Shown in pieces: positions 50,604 through 59,597 of a DNA stretch of 64,000 nucleotides (positions are counted from its first letter, which is position 1; each line of letters opens with the position of its first letter). Under the pieces are notes generated by a model, which was not told the DNA's origin, did no database searches, and worked only from the letters and a program-made list of their open reading frames with translations. The DNA comes from DASTCZ01 sp035308165 (GTDB taxonomy: Bacteria > Acidobacteriota > Terriglobia > Acidiferrales > UBA7541). The DNA lies in assembly GCA_035308165.1 (NCBI GenBank), contig DATGHC010000018.1, positions 35,448-99,447 on the forward strand, written 5' to 3'. The position numbers and the translations under genes were made by a program.

Positions 50604-53600
50604 ATGAAGATCCGAAAGTCATCAAATCGGCAGGCGCAACAAAATCATGGAACGCTGGAGAAATTATTTCTTTTTATCCTGAGTTTGATCCTGCTGGTTG
50701 GGTTGACTTCTTTGCGCGGCCGCGCGGACGATGGTGTTTCGTCCGCGGCGAAGCGCGCCTCTTCTGACGGCGCCAAGGCGGCGCCGGCGCCGCCGATTGA
50801 TGAGGGGTACACCGCAAAGATTAAGCAGTTCACCACTGATCCGATGTTTTCCACCGAGTTGGTGGATCATCTCCCGGCTTCAGCCACGGTGCCGTCGCCG
50901 GAAAAAATTCTCGGCTATATTGCCGGCGCGGAAAATCATCTCACTTACACGAAGGATTTGTATCGCTACTACGACGCGCTTGCCAAGGCTACTCCGAGAG
51001 TGAAAGTGTGGAGAGTGGGAAAAAGCGAAGAGGGCCGCGATTTTTTGATGGTCGCCGTCAGCGACGATTCCAACATGGCGCAAATCGAAAAGTTCAAACA
51101 GATCACCGCGAAACTCGCCGATCCACGCAAGACCTCTGATGCCGAAGCGCAGCAGCTGATCAAAGACGGCAAACCGATGTACTGGGCCTCGGGCTCGATC
51201 CATTCGCCGGAGACCGGTTCACCTGAAATGCTGATGGAGCTTGCCTACCGCCTGGCGGTGGAAGATACGCCCTTCATCCAAAACATCCGCAAGAACTCGA
51301 TTGTTTTGATCACGCCGGTGCTCGAAGTCGATGGGCGCGACCGCATGGTGGACACCTACAACTATCACCTCGCGCATCCCGATAAGCCGCAAATGAATTT
51401 GCTTTACTGGGGGCATTACGTGGCCCACGACAACAACCGCGACGGCATCGCGCAAGCGTTGCAACTTTCCAAGGTTCAGATGCGCAGCTTCCTGGAATGG
51501 CATGCCACGGTGATGCACGACCTCCACGAATCCGAGCCGTTTCTCTATGTGATGACCGGCACGGGTCCCTACAATGCGTGGCTCGATCCCATCGTGGTCA
51601 GCGAATGGCAGGAAATGGCCTACAACGACATAAAGCAAATGACCGAGCGCGGCGTGCCGGGCGTTTGGACACACGATTTCTACGATGGTTGGGCGGCGAA
51701 TTACATGCTCTATGCGGCCACCGGGCACAATGCTGTGGGCCGGTTCTATGAAACTTTTGGCAACGGCGGTGCGGACACGCGCATGCGCAATGTGCCGGCA
51801 AATCAAACCACGCGCGAGTGGTTCCGGCCCAACCCTCCTCTTTCACGAGTGAACTGGTCGCTGCGGGACAACGTGAATATGCAGGAGAGCGGCATCCTTT
51901 TCTCCATGGGCTACACCGCCGATCACGCGCAGGAATTTCTCTCCAATTTTTACTTGAAGAGCAAGCGCTCCGTTGCCAAAGCCGCCACCGAAGGGCCCGC
52001 GGCGTATGTGATCCTGAATGACGGCAAGCGCCCGGTGCTGGCCGCGCAACTTGCCGCGCTCCTACAACAGCAGGGCTGTGAGATCCAGACGCTCAATTCA
52101 GAAATTGAAGTAAAGCAACGGCGGCCCGCGCCGCCCGCGGCATCTTCAGGCGGAGATGGAGGGCGAGGCGGCCGCGGCGGAGGAGCCGGGGGAGGTGGTG
52201 GCGCAACTTCAGGCGGAGGCGCTGCTCCTGCAACGGACGACGCTTCACAGCGCGCGGCTGGCGGAACGAGCAGCGGCGGCACGATCAGCGTGAAAATACC
52301 CGCGGGCAGCTACGTCATCCGCATGGATCAACCCTACAGCCGCATGGCGGACATGCTGCTGGACACTCAGTATTTCAATGTCAACGATCCACGCCCCTAT
52401 GACGACACGGGCTGGACGCTCGGACCTTTGCGAAATGTGGCCACGGTCCGAGTGACGGACAATTCCATCCTCAAGGCGTCGATGACGCTCATTCAGGGCG
52501 AAGCGCGCACCACCGGCAACTACAGCGCTTCCGCCGCAAAATATTTCCTGGTGAATGCGAACGCGGAACCAGTTCTAGCCACGCTGCGTTTCCGCCTGAA
52601 AAACGTCAAAATGTTTGCCGCTGAAGCGGCCTTCGAGGCCGACGGCGCAAAATATAACGCCGGCACGTTCATCATTCCCGCGGATGGCAATCCCGCGGAC
52701 GTCGCATCGCAACTTGAATCCGCGACCAAAGATCTCGGCATCCGCGTGAAGGGCTCATCGGCAGAGCCCAGCGTTGCCAAGCACGAGGTCGCCGTCCCGC
52801 GCATCGCCGTGGTCCACACCTGGGTGAACACGCAGAATGAGGGCTGGTACCGCCTCGGCCTCGACGAAATGAAGGTGCCCTACGCCTACATTTCAGACCA
52901 CGACCTCCGCGATACAGCTAATCTTCGCGATCACTTCGATGTAATCATTTTTCCTCCGGGCGCTGGAAACATCGCAACGATGATCAATGGAATACCAAAG
53001 CGGATCGAGCCTGACGGAACCGATTTTAGCGGGCCGATTCCATGGAAGCACACAGACCTGACCCCCAACCTCGCCACCGCAGACGGTCAGCCCGACCAGA
53101 CTGACGACATCCGCGGCGGGCTGGGGTTCGAGGGTCTTGCCCACCTGAAGAAATTTATTGATGACGGCGGGCTTTTCATTCCCATCACATCGGTGGCGCA
53201 ACTGCCGATTGATCTGGGCATGACCAGCGGCATTTCCATCGCGCCAACGCCACAGCTTCAGGCGCGCGGATCGATTTATCTTTCCAACGTGGAAGATCGC
53301 ACCAGCCCAATCGCTTATGGTTACGATGAAACGCTGGGAGTTTATTTCAGCCAGGCGCCGGTGTTTCGCGTTTCGTTGGGTCTGGGCGGTGGAGGCGGTT
53401 TCGGGGGCGGTGGTGGCGAGCCGGGCGGGGCAGGTGGCGGTGAAGGGCGTCCCAGCGGCCGCGGCACAGCGACCGATCCGGATGTTGTTCAGGCCCGGCC
53501 CTATATGACGCCCGAAGCGCGACAGACTCCACGCACTCCCCGCGAGCGGGAACTTTACATTGATCCCGACACGCGCCGGTACAGCGCCTATTCCATTCCT

Positions 53601-53936
53601 CCGGAGTCCATGTGGCCGCGGGTGATCGTGCGCTTTGCTCCCGAGCGCGACTTGTTCATCAGCGGGGAATTGGCCGGGGGATCAGCGTTGGCGGAAGCGC
53701 CGGCGGTAGTGGACATCCCAGTTGGGCGCGGACATGTGGTGTTTTTCGCCATCAATCCCATGTGGCGCCAGGAAACCCAGGGCAGCTTCATGCTTATGAT
53801 GAACGCGGCGCTCAACTTCGATCACTTGCAGGCAGGGCGACAGGCAATGAAGCCCGCAACCGACGCAGCCGACGAAGAGGATGAAATCTCCGGCGCAACG
53901 CTGGATACAACGCAAGGCGCGCACATTCGACACTGA
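50604..53936 (+). CDS. Very large M14-family metallocarboxypeptidase-like protein, exported
   Basis: 1110 residues from ATG 50604, which has GGAGGA at 50593-50598; ATG 50577 and a TTG at 50565 lie upstream. A hydrophobic signal (LEKLFLFILSLILLVGLTSL) starts the protein. The M14 zinc motif HxxE is in SIHSPETGSPEM (His200, Glu203), and the later ligand region is VMHDLHESEP. Ordinary M14 enzymes have about 300-400 residues. Here the peptidase part is followed by several hundred residues, with glycine-rich runs near 505-540 and 935-965, and amidotransferase-like stretches. The function of the C-terminal two thirds is unknown. Confidence 0.87.
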   Translation: MKIRKSSNRQAQQNHGTLEKLFLFILSLILLVGLTSLRGRADDGVSSAAKRASSDGAKAAPAPPIDEGYTAKIKQFTTDPMFSTELVDHLPASATVPSPEKILGYIAGAENHLTYTKDLYRYYDALAKATPRVKVWRVGKSEEGRDFLMVAVSDDSNMAQIEKFKQITAKLADPRKTSDAEAQQLIKDGKPMYWASGSIHSPETGSPEMLMELAYRLAVEDTPFIQNIRKNSIVLITPVLEVDGRDRMVDTYNYHLAHPDKPQMNLLYWGHYVAHDNNRDGIAQALQLSKVQMRSFLEWHATVMHDLHESEPFLYVMTGTGPYNAWLDPIVVSEWQEMAYNDIKQMTERGVPGVWTHDFYDGWAANYMLYAATGHNAVGRFYETFGNGGADTRMRNVPANQTTREWFRPNPPLSRVNWSLRDNVNMQESGILFSMGYTADHAQEFLSNFYLKSKRSVAKAATEGPAAYVILNDGKRPVLAAQLAALLQQQGCEIQTLNSEIEVKQRRPAPPAASSGGDGGRGGRGGGAGGGGGATSGGGAAPATDDASQRAAGGTSSGGTISVKIPAGSYVIRMDQPYSRMADMLLDTQYFNVNDPRPYDDTGWTLGPLRNVATVRVTDNSILKASMTLIQGEARTTGNYSASAAKYFLVNANAEPVLATLRFRLKNVKMFAAEAAFEADGAKYNAGTFIIPADGNPADVASQLESATKDLGIRVKGSSAEPSVAKHEVAVPRIAVVHTWVNTQNEGWYRLGLDEMKVPYAYISDHDLRDTANLRDHFDVIIFPPGAGNIATMINGIPKRIEPDGTDFSGPIPWKHTDLTPNLATADGQPDQTDDIRGGLGFEGLAHLKKFIDDGGLFIPITSVAQLPIDLGMTSGISIAPTPQLQARGSIYLSNVEDRTSPIAYGYDETLGVYFSQAPVFRVSLGLGGGGGFGGGGGEPGGAGGGEGRPSGRGTATDPDVVQARPYMTPEARQTPRTPRERELYIDPDTRRYSAYSIPPESMWPRVIVRFAPERDLFISGELAGGSALAEAPAVVDIPVGRGHVVFFAINPMWRQETQGSFMLMMNAALNFDHLQAGRQAMKPATDAADEEDEISGATLDTTQGAHIRH

Positions 53937-54033
53937 CACATAGGTTTTGTAGCTCAGATCGAATTGGAGCAGCGAAGGTTCTCACTTCGGATTTGGCATG
54001 CGGCTGCCAAGTCCAAAGGGAGAATCAGCGCGG

Positions 54034-55848
54034 TTAATGCGCCGCGGCAGGCAAAACACTTAACACAATCGCGGATGGATGTGCGGCATCGTGGACAATC
54101 GTATTCGTGGCGATGATTTTGCGCGACGCGTGCGCGATATCCACTTCGCCGGTGTTCAGGTTGCGATCAAAACGCGGGTAATTGCTGCTGGAAATCTCCA
54201 AACGGAGTTTGTGCCCCGCCTGAAACACGTTGCTGGTGGCCCAAAGGTCCACAGTAATCTTGTAAATCTTTCCCGGCTCCATCATCTCAGGTCTCTCGCG
54301 CGAATCGCGATAGCGCATGCGCAAAATTCCCTCGGTAATATTCTGAGCGAAGCCAGCCGGCGAAACGTCCACCAATTTCGCTGTAAAATCAGTGTCCGCC
54401 GCAGACGAACGGACATAAAGTTCCACCGTGACCGGCCCGGTGACATCCAAATCCTGAACAAGGGGTTTCGTCGTGTAAACCAACACATCGGGCCGCGCCT
54501 CGAGTTCCTTCTGATCTCTTGGTCCGGGGGCGAGCAGATCCGATCTGCAGCAGAGCGGCCCACCACGCGTCTGGACGGGATTCGCGGGATCGTAACCGTA
54601 ACTGTCAGCACCCTCATTCGCGCCAGGCGCGTTTGTGCTCAGCTCACCATTGCCATCTGCGCTGTTGGCTTTCCCTGCGGAATGTAGATACATGCGCTGG
54701 GTGGCAGCATTCGCCGGCGGCCAATCATCGAAGTCGCGCCACTCGTTGCTGCCCATCGTAAACACGCGCACGGGTTTTTCCTTTTCCATGCCATTCATTT
54801 CGTTCTTGAGCAGGTAGTCGTACCAGCGCAGCATCAATGTGGTCTGATCCCACTCCGCGGCGGCGCCAAAATCCACGTCGCCGATTTTTCGTCCGCCTCC
54901 CGCGTGCCCGCCAATTTCCACGATTAGCCGCTGCTGTTTGCGCGCAAATTCCATTCCCGCGCCTGCCTTTAACCCCTGAAAATTCCGCAGGGTGCCGCCC
55001 AGGAAAATGTCGTACCATGCGCCCACGTGATACGCGGGCACCTGGATGCGGCTGTAGTCGGCCTCAATCGCCCACTGCTTCCAGAAGTCGTCGTAGTTCG
55101 GGTGTGCCAGCCAATCGTGAAAATAAGGTGCAGCGCTGTTTGCATCGCCGACCTTGAAAATCGGATAGCTGTTCAGCGGCAAAGCGTTTATCCAGTCCAA
55201 GGGTTTTTGATCAACGTCCTGATTCCGGCGCATGGTGTCGCTGGCAAGCCCCGTGGTCCACGATTCGTTAAACCACTGTTCAAATGCGCCGCCCTGATAA
55301 GTCCAGTTTTCGTGGTAATTGGAAGCGGTGATCGTGGCAAAGAGCCCGGCAAGATGCGGCGGATGGGCAATCGCCGCCAGCATCTGAGTCGCGCCCACAT
55401 AAGAGGCGCCCCACATTCCAATCATTCCGGTGGACCAGGCCTGGTGCGCGAGCCATTCGATGGTGTCGTAGCCGTCTTCCGATTCGTGCTTGAAGGGATA
55501 CCACTCGCCCTCGGAAACATATCGCCCGCGGACGTCCTGCGCGACGCATACGTAACCCGCTTGGACAATTTTCATGCAGGTGCCCAGGCTGCCGGTCTTG
55601 TCGTAAGGGGTTCGCGTCAGCAGGACGGGAAATTTGCCGTCGGCCTTGGGGCGGTAGACATCGGCGCGGAGTGTGATGCCATCGCGAGTTTTCATCGCCA
55701 CGTTGCGGTCGATGGTGACGGAGTAGGGTTCGTCGGCTCTGGCTTCAGGCGTCGCCACTAACGCCGGCCCTGCCAGCGTGATGAAAACTGTTGAGATAAA
55801 AAGGATCCATGGATGCAGCGGCTGCAAGCCCACAGAGGGTTTTTTCAT
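54034..55848 (-). CDS. CocE/NonD-type serine hydrolase, exported
   Basis: 604 residues. A signal peptide (WILFISTVFITLAGPALVA) precedes the X-Pro dipeptidyl-peptidase S15-like alpha/beta hydrolase: VAMKTRDGITLRADVYRP, LLTRTPYDKTG and VCVAQDVRGRYVSEGEWYPF. The nucleophile is Ser149 in GMWGASYVGATQ. The C-terminal jelly-roll is clear (LVQDLDVTGPVTVELYVRSS, FQAGHKLRLEISSSNYPRF). Members are cocaine esterase, glutaryl-acylase-like enzymes and X-Pro peptidases, so the substrate may be a peptide or an ester. Confidence 0.92.
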   Translation of the reverse strand: MKKPSVGLQPLHPWILFISTVFITLAGPALVATPEARADEPYSVTIDRNVAMKTRDGITLRADVYRPKADGKFPVLLTRTPYDKTGSLGTCMKIVQAGYVCVAQDVRGRYVSEGEWYPFKHESEDGYDTIEWLAHQAWSTGMIGMWGASYVGATQMLAAIAHPPHLAGLFATITASNYHENWTYQGGAFEQWFNESWTTGLASDTMRRNQDVDQKPLDWINALPLNSYPIFKVGDANSAAPYFHDWLAHPNYDDFWKQWAIEADYSRIQVPAYHVGAWYDIFLGGTLRNFQGLKAGAGMEFARKQQRLIVEIGGHAGGGRKIGDVDFGAAAEWDQTTLMLRWYDYLLKNEMNGMEKEKPVRVFTMGSNEWRDFDDWPPANAATQRMYLHSAGKANSADGNGELSTNAPGANEGADSYGYDPANPVQTRGGPLCCRSDLLAPGPRDQKELEARPDVLVYTTKPLVQDLDVTGPVTVELYVRSSAADTDFTAKLVDVSPAGFAQNITEGILRMRYRDSRERPEMMEPGKIYKITVDLWATSNVFQAGHKLRLEISSSNYPRFDRNLNTGEVDIAHASRKIIATNTIVHDAAHPSAIVLSVLPAAAH

Positions 55849-55989
55849 TTCGGTAAGACTAGGCCAGCTTCAAAAGCAAGTCAATCTTAGTGGATCATTG
55901 TTGACGGTGACTACGGATGCTCATAGGGCGCCTGTGCGCATCGCGCCAATGGCGACGCGCAAGATGGCGCGCATGTTTTGAAGTGAAAA

Positions 55990-57639
55990 CTAGACGGTTT
56001 CCTTCGCCAACATCCATCGGAATGACATACGCGCAATCATCAGGAGAGCAACGATGGTCCCGAGAATGGAAACTGCGCTCCAGAAATAAACCGTCTCGCG
56101 GCCGCCGTAGGTCCAAACACGCGGCAGGGAACACAAATTGTTGAAAGTGTAGATAAGGCTCTCCATGTTCTGAAACGTCATAGACCGGAACGATTCGAGA
56201 TAGGGGTAGTAACTCACGTAAAAGACAGCAACCGAAAGGAGAAGCAGGGCGGGAGCGAACCTGCCGGAAATGCAGAGCCATCTGCGCAGGTTTGAGCGTG
56301 AGTCCGGGGAGGCGCCCGCTCCAATGGCCAGCCAGGTCATTGAAATGAAAGAGAGAGTGGCCGCAAACAAAATCAAAATGGCCGAGATGTGGATGGCGAA
56401 TGCGGATGGAGATGCGATGTCGCGCGCCACGAAGATGCGCTGATTATTGCTTCTGAAATCCTTTGAAGCCGCTTTCGCGCTTGCCACCTCAAAAGCTGCG
56501 GAGCGGGCTTCCTCGGTGCGTCCGGCGCGTTCGTACAGGTTTTGAAGTTTTTCAAACGACAGAGCAATCATGGATAGCGCCATCAGTCGTTTTATGCTGA
56601 CAGACTCGCTGGCGATTGACATGCGTTGCCAGAATTGTGCCGAGCGCCAGTAGTCTTCGGTGGCGCCGGTGCGATCTCCAGCGGCTTCGCGCTGCGCGCC
56701 GTCGAGGATCAGATATTCAGAATACATTCGCAGATTCAACAGGTTCGGCAGCCTGACGGAGGCCGTTGAAAGGATCAGGTCCATCGGGCGATCTCCCCCG
56801 ATTTTCTGCTGGTATGCCAAGTTCAAGTTGAACCGTTGCTTGTCGTAGTCGTCGTAACGAGAGGCGCGAAAGGCTTTGTCCATTGAGGATGCCCAAACCG
56901 GATCTTTGGCCAATTCAAGGACTTCGGCTTCCATAGCGGAGCGCGTGCCGGAAACCATAAAGTTTGTATTGCGTTCAAATCTCTCAAATTCCTCGTCGGC
57001 TTGCGTCAAGTAAGGGACAGCATTGTCAGGATCCCATTTTTGGAGGCGGGCAATCTGCGCTGAAATTCCCGGATCGACTCTCTGGTCCAACCGATAGGGA
57101 TTTCGCATCTGAAAATAAATCCAGGTCAACGATGGATCCCAGGAAACAGCGAGATCCGCCCAGCGGTTCTTGTCCTGAGAATCTCCCGGAAGGCGCATTG
57201 CGACTAGCGCCAGCGAGGAGGCATCGTGATTGTTCTCTGCGTCGCGGCCCATTTTTTCAAGCTGCGCGGGCTGAAGAGTTGCCTGCGAAAAATTCCAGCT
57301 ATCGTAAACAGTCATGAAGCCCTGACGCATGCCGGGAAGCGCGAGAGAAGTAACAGCCACGAGGAGCAGCAATATCGAGAGGATGCCGGGTGCCCTTACT
57401 GGAGTCGGTGCTTCTTGCGGGTCGCGGCCCAATAAGATGCGGTTCCACCAAGCTTTGCTGAGTGACATAACGCCTCCTACGAGCCAGGAAAGGCTCTCTT
57501 TTGGATTATTGATTTCGGATAATTCCGCCTGCATGGCCAGCGCCCAGTGGCGTGAATCCGCCGGCCAGAGGCGCACTATTTGCGCGTAAGCCCAGCAGAT
57601 TGCGACATGCGCGAAGCCGTGTTGTTGTCGAATGCTCAT
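55990..57639 (-). CDS. Multi-span membrane protein in a padR operon
   Basis: 549 residues from ATG 57639 with AGGAC upstream; the frame begins at a TTG nine bases earlier. A short N-terminal soluble part (AQIVRLWPADSRHWALAMQAEL) is followed by a span near 85-105 (ILSILLLLVAVTSLAL), a long helical middle (about 120-390) that may hold tetratricopeptide-like helices (YWRSAQFWQRMSIASESV, SFEKLQNLYERAGRTEEARS), and three C-terminal spans. No family recognised. It lies 15 bases after padR and is probably controlled by it. The last bases overlap no other gene. Confidence 0.75.
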   Translation of the reverse strand: MSIRQQHGFAHVAICWAYAQIVRLWPADSRHWALAMQAELSEINNPKESLSWLVGGVMSLSKAWWNRILLGRDPQEAPTPVRAPGILSILLLLVAVTSLALPGMRQGFMTVYDSWNFSQATLQPAQLEKMGRDAENNHDASSLALVAMRLPGDSQDKNRWADLAVSWDPSLTWIYFQMRNPYRLDQRVDPGISAQIARLQKWDPDNAVPYLTQADEEFERFERNTNFMVSGTRSAMEAEVLELAKDPVWASSMDKAFRASRYDDYDKQRFNLNLAYQQKIGGDRPMDLILSTASVRLPNLLNLRMYSEYLILDGAQREAAGDRTGATEDYWRSAQFWQRMSIASESVSIKRLMALSMIALSFEKLQNLYERAGRTEEARSAAFEVASAKAASKDFRSNNQRIFVARDIASPSAFAIHISAILILFAATLSFISMTWLAIGAGASPDSRSNLRRWLCISGRFAPALLLLSVAVFYVSYYPYLESFRSMTFQNMESLIYTFNNLCSLPRVWTYGGRETVYFWSAVSILGTIVALLMIARMSFRWMLAKETV

Positions 57640-57654
57640 GTTTCGCAAGTCCTG

Positions 57655-58008
57655 TTAAACACCATCCGCACGTTGCGGTGCGAGCCTTCGCATTTTCGAT
57701 CCATGCGCTTTCACACGCTTGCCCGCAACGGAAAGAGCTTCCACCGCCCGAGCGCGGCCATCGGGAGTGAGGCGGTACATGTGCCGTGGCGGGCGGCCGA
57801 ATCTTTTGTCCGATTCGGGTGGCGGCGTTTCCCAGCGAGTTTCGAGCCAGCCGCGCTGCTCCAAGCGCATCAGGATCGGATAAAGAGTGCCGCTGAGCAG
57901 GCCGGTTTCACGGCTCAGGGCATAGCCGTAATGCCAGCTGGCGGGAGAGCCCGTGAGCGTTGCGAGCAGCTTCAGGGTTTGTTCCGAAGAACGAATGTTT
58001 CCGGCCAT
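57655..58008 (-). CDS. PadR-family transcriptional regulator
   Basis: 117 residues. The winged helix-turn-helix is typical: TLKLLATLTGSPASWHYGYALSRETGLLSGTLYPILMRLEQRGWLE, then RPPRHMYRLTPDGRA. The short form lacks a long C-terminal dimer helix domain, as in PadR subfamily 2. A perfect 8+8 palindrome sits 6-25 bases upstream of the start, so autorepression is likely, released by an unknown ligand. The downstream gene is the membrane protein above. Confidence 0.92.
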   Translation of the reverse strand: MAGNIRSSEQTLKLLATLTGSPASWHYGYALSRETGLLSGTLYPILMRLEQRGWLETRWETPPPESDKRFGRPPRHMYRLTPDGRARAVEALSVAGKRVKAHGSKMRRLAPQRADGV

Positions 58009-58013
58009 GGGAG

Positions 58014-58033
58014 AACTCTACCTATGTAGAGTT
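58014..58033. promoter_or_regulatory. Palindromic operator upstream of padR
   Basis: AACTCTAC-CTAT-GTAGAGTT: eight perfect pairs and a four-base centre, beginning 6 bases upstream of the padR start codon. A bound dimer would block the ribosome-site region and probably the promoter. Confidence 0.7.
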
Positions 58034-58135
58034 TTCCTGGCAATGGTACGGCGGGACAGCCGCTCTAAATGGCAGAAGCTGTACCCGCGGTCAGTGCCAG
58101 AGGTCCCGTGAGGGGAAGGGATTCTTGCACGGGGA

Positions 58136-59488
58136 TTAGTCTGAAGTGGCGGGAAGAAGTTTGCTGATGCGATAGATGGGATAACTCGCCGCCAGCACAA
58201 TCAACGCCCAAACGCTGTTCCTGGTGTCACCGGCAATTGCGCTGACCAGGAAGGCGAGTGATCCGGCCAGCGCAAATCCCGTAGTCCAGGGATATCCCCA
58301 GGCGCGATAGGGGCGCAGGGCTTGGGGTTCGCTTCGTCTCAAAACAAATAACGAGGCAAAAGAGACCGCGTAATTGGCAACGAAGAAAAATGCGGTCACC
58401 GCCAGAACTTTTTGCAGGCTGCCCGTCGAGATAAAAGCTGCCGTCACTGCTGTGCTGAGGTAGAGCGCGACGTTTGGCGTGCCGCCCTTATTGACGGCGG
58501 CTGCCCGTCGGGAGAAGAAACGGTCGCGGCTCATGCCGAACAAGACGCGGCTCGCTTCCAGCAGGCAGGCGTTGAGGCCGCTGATGAGCGACACGATCAT
58601 GAGGCTGCGAATAACCAAGTCCCCTTGCGCGCCAAAAATCCGCCGGGCCGCAAGCCCCAGAGCGAAATCATTTCCGGCGAAGGAGGAGATGGGTGCGATG
58701 AAAACGAGGCCAAGGTTCAAGAGCAGGTAGATGCCCAGAACGGAAAGCACGCTACCGATCATGGCCCTAGGCACTTCGCGGCCGGGATCGCGCACCTCTT
58801 CCAGGAAATAGACGATGGAGTCCCAACCGTCGAAACTATAGATCACTGCCTGCATGGAAATTAGCAGCCCCAACAAAAGCGGCCAGCCATGGGGGGCCGC
58901 TGCTGCGGGCACAGTGTGGGAAGAAGATTTTCCGCCCACAACAAAGCAAAGGATGACAAGCGCGATGAATCCGAGCGCTTTGAGCCCCGCGGTGAATTCC
59001 TGAAATCTGCTTCCCCAGCGCACGCCGCGCAATTGAAGCAACATCATTACCAGGGGCATGGCCAGTGCTGTTGCGATGACATGATTCCGCAAGGCCGGCA
59101 ACACGTCGCCGGCATATTCTCCAATTACAATGGCAATCAACGCGACTGAGCTGCAGCAGGAGATCCAGTCGCTCCACCCGACAACGAATCCGGCGTAATC
59201 ACCCAGGGCGCGACGGGCGAAAACATACTGGCCGCCTTCGCGCGGAATCATGGCTCCCAATTCAGAAAGTGAAAATGCGCTGATCAGCGCATAGAGGCCG
59301 CCCGCGATCCACACGCCGACGAAAAGCCACGGCTGCGGCAGATGCGCCGCAATTTCCCCGGGCGTGCGGACGATTCCGGCGGAGATCGTGGTTCCGATGG
59401 CGACCGCGATCCCGAAACCCACGCCCAGGATCTTGAGCAATCGCCCGCCAGAGGGGCGTCCGATTGGTGAGGCTTCAGTTTTGTTCAA
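58136..59488 (-). CDS. APC-family amino acid permease
   Basis: 450 residues, about 12 spans; the start is a TTG at 59488 with no good ribosome site. LGVGFGIAVAIGTTISAGIVRTPGEIA is the conserved first span with the unwound amino-acid-binding loop, and SLSELGAMIPREGGQYVFARRALGDYAGFVVGWSDWI is the strong APC signature. FDGWDSIVYFLEEVRDPGREVPRAM is also typical. It should import or exchange amino acids across the inner membrane. Divergent from the Rieske oxygenase gene. Confidence 0.92.
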   Translation of the reverse strand: MNKTEASPIGRPSGGRLLKILGVGFGIAVAIGTTISAGIVRTPGEIAAHLPQPWLFVGVWIAGGLYALISAFSLSELGAMIPREGGQYVFARRALGDYAGFVVGWSDWISCCSSVALIAIVIGEYAGDVLPALRNHVIATALAMPLVMMLLQLRGVRWGSRFQEFTAGLKALGFIALVILCFVVGGKSSSHTVPAAAAPHGWPLLLGLLISMQAVIYSFDGWDSIVYFLEEVRDPGREVPRAMIGSVLSVLGIYLLLNLGLVFIAPISSFAGNDFALGLAARRIFGAQGDLVIRSLMIVSLISGLNACLLEASRVLFGMSRDRFFSRRAAAVNKGGTPNVALYLSTAVTAAFISTGSLQKVLAVTAFFFVANYAVSFASLFVLRRSEPQALRPYRAWGYPWTTGFALAGSLAFLVSAIAGDTRNSVWALIVLAASYPIYRISKLLPATSD

Positions 59489-59597
59489 TGGGGATCATTC
59501 CACCCGCCGGTAACTTACACTTGGCCGCTTTCGCAGGCAATGCCGCGCTGTTCGGCGAAGTTGCAAAGTGTCGCGCACTCAGACTAGATTGTGTGCC

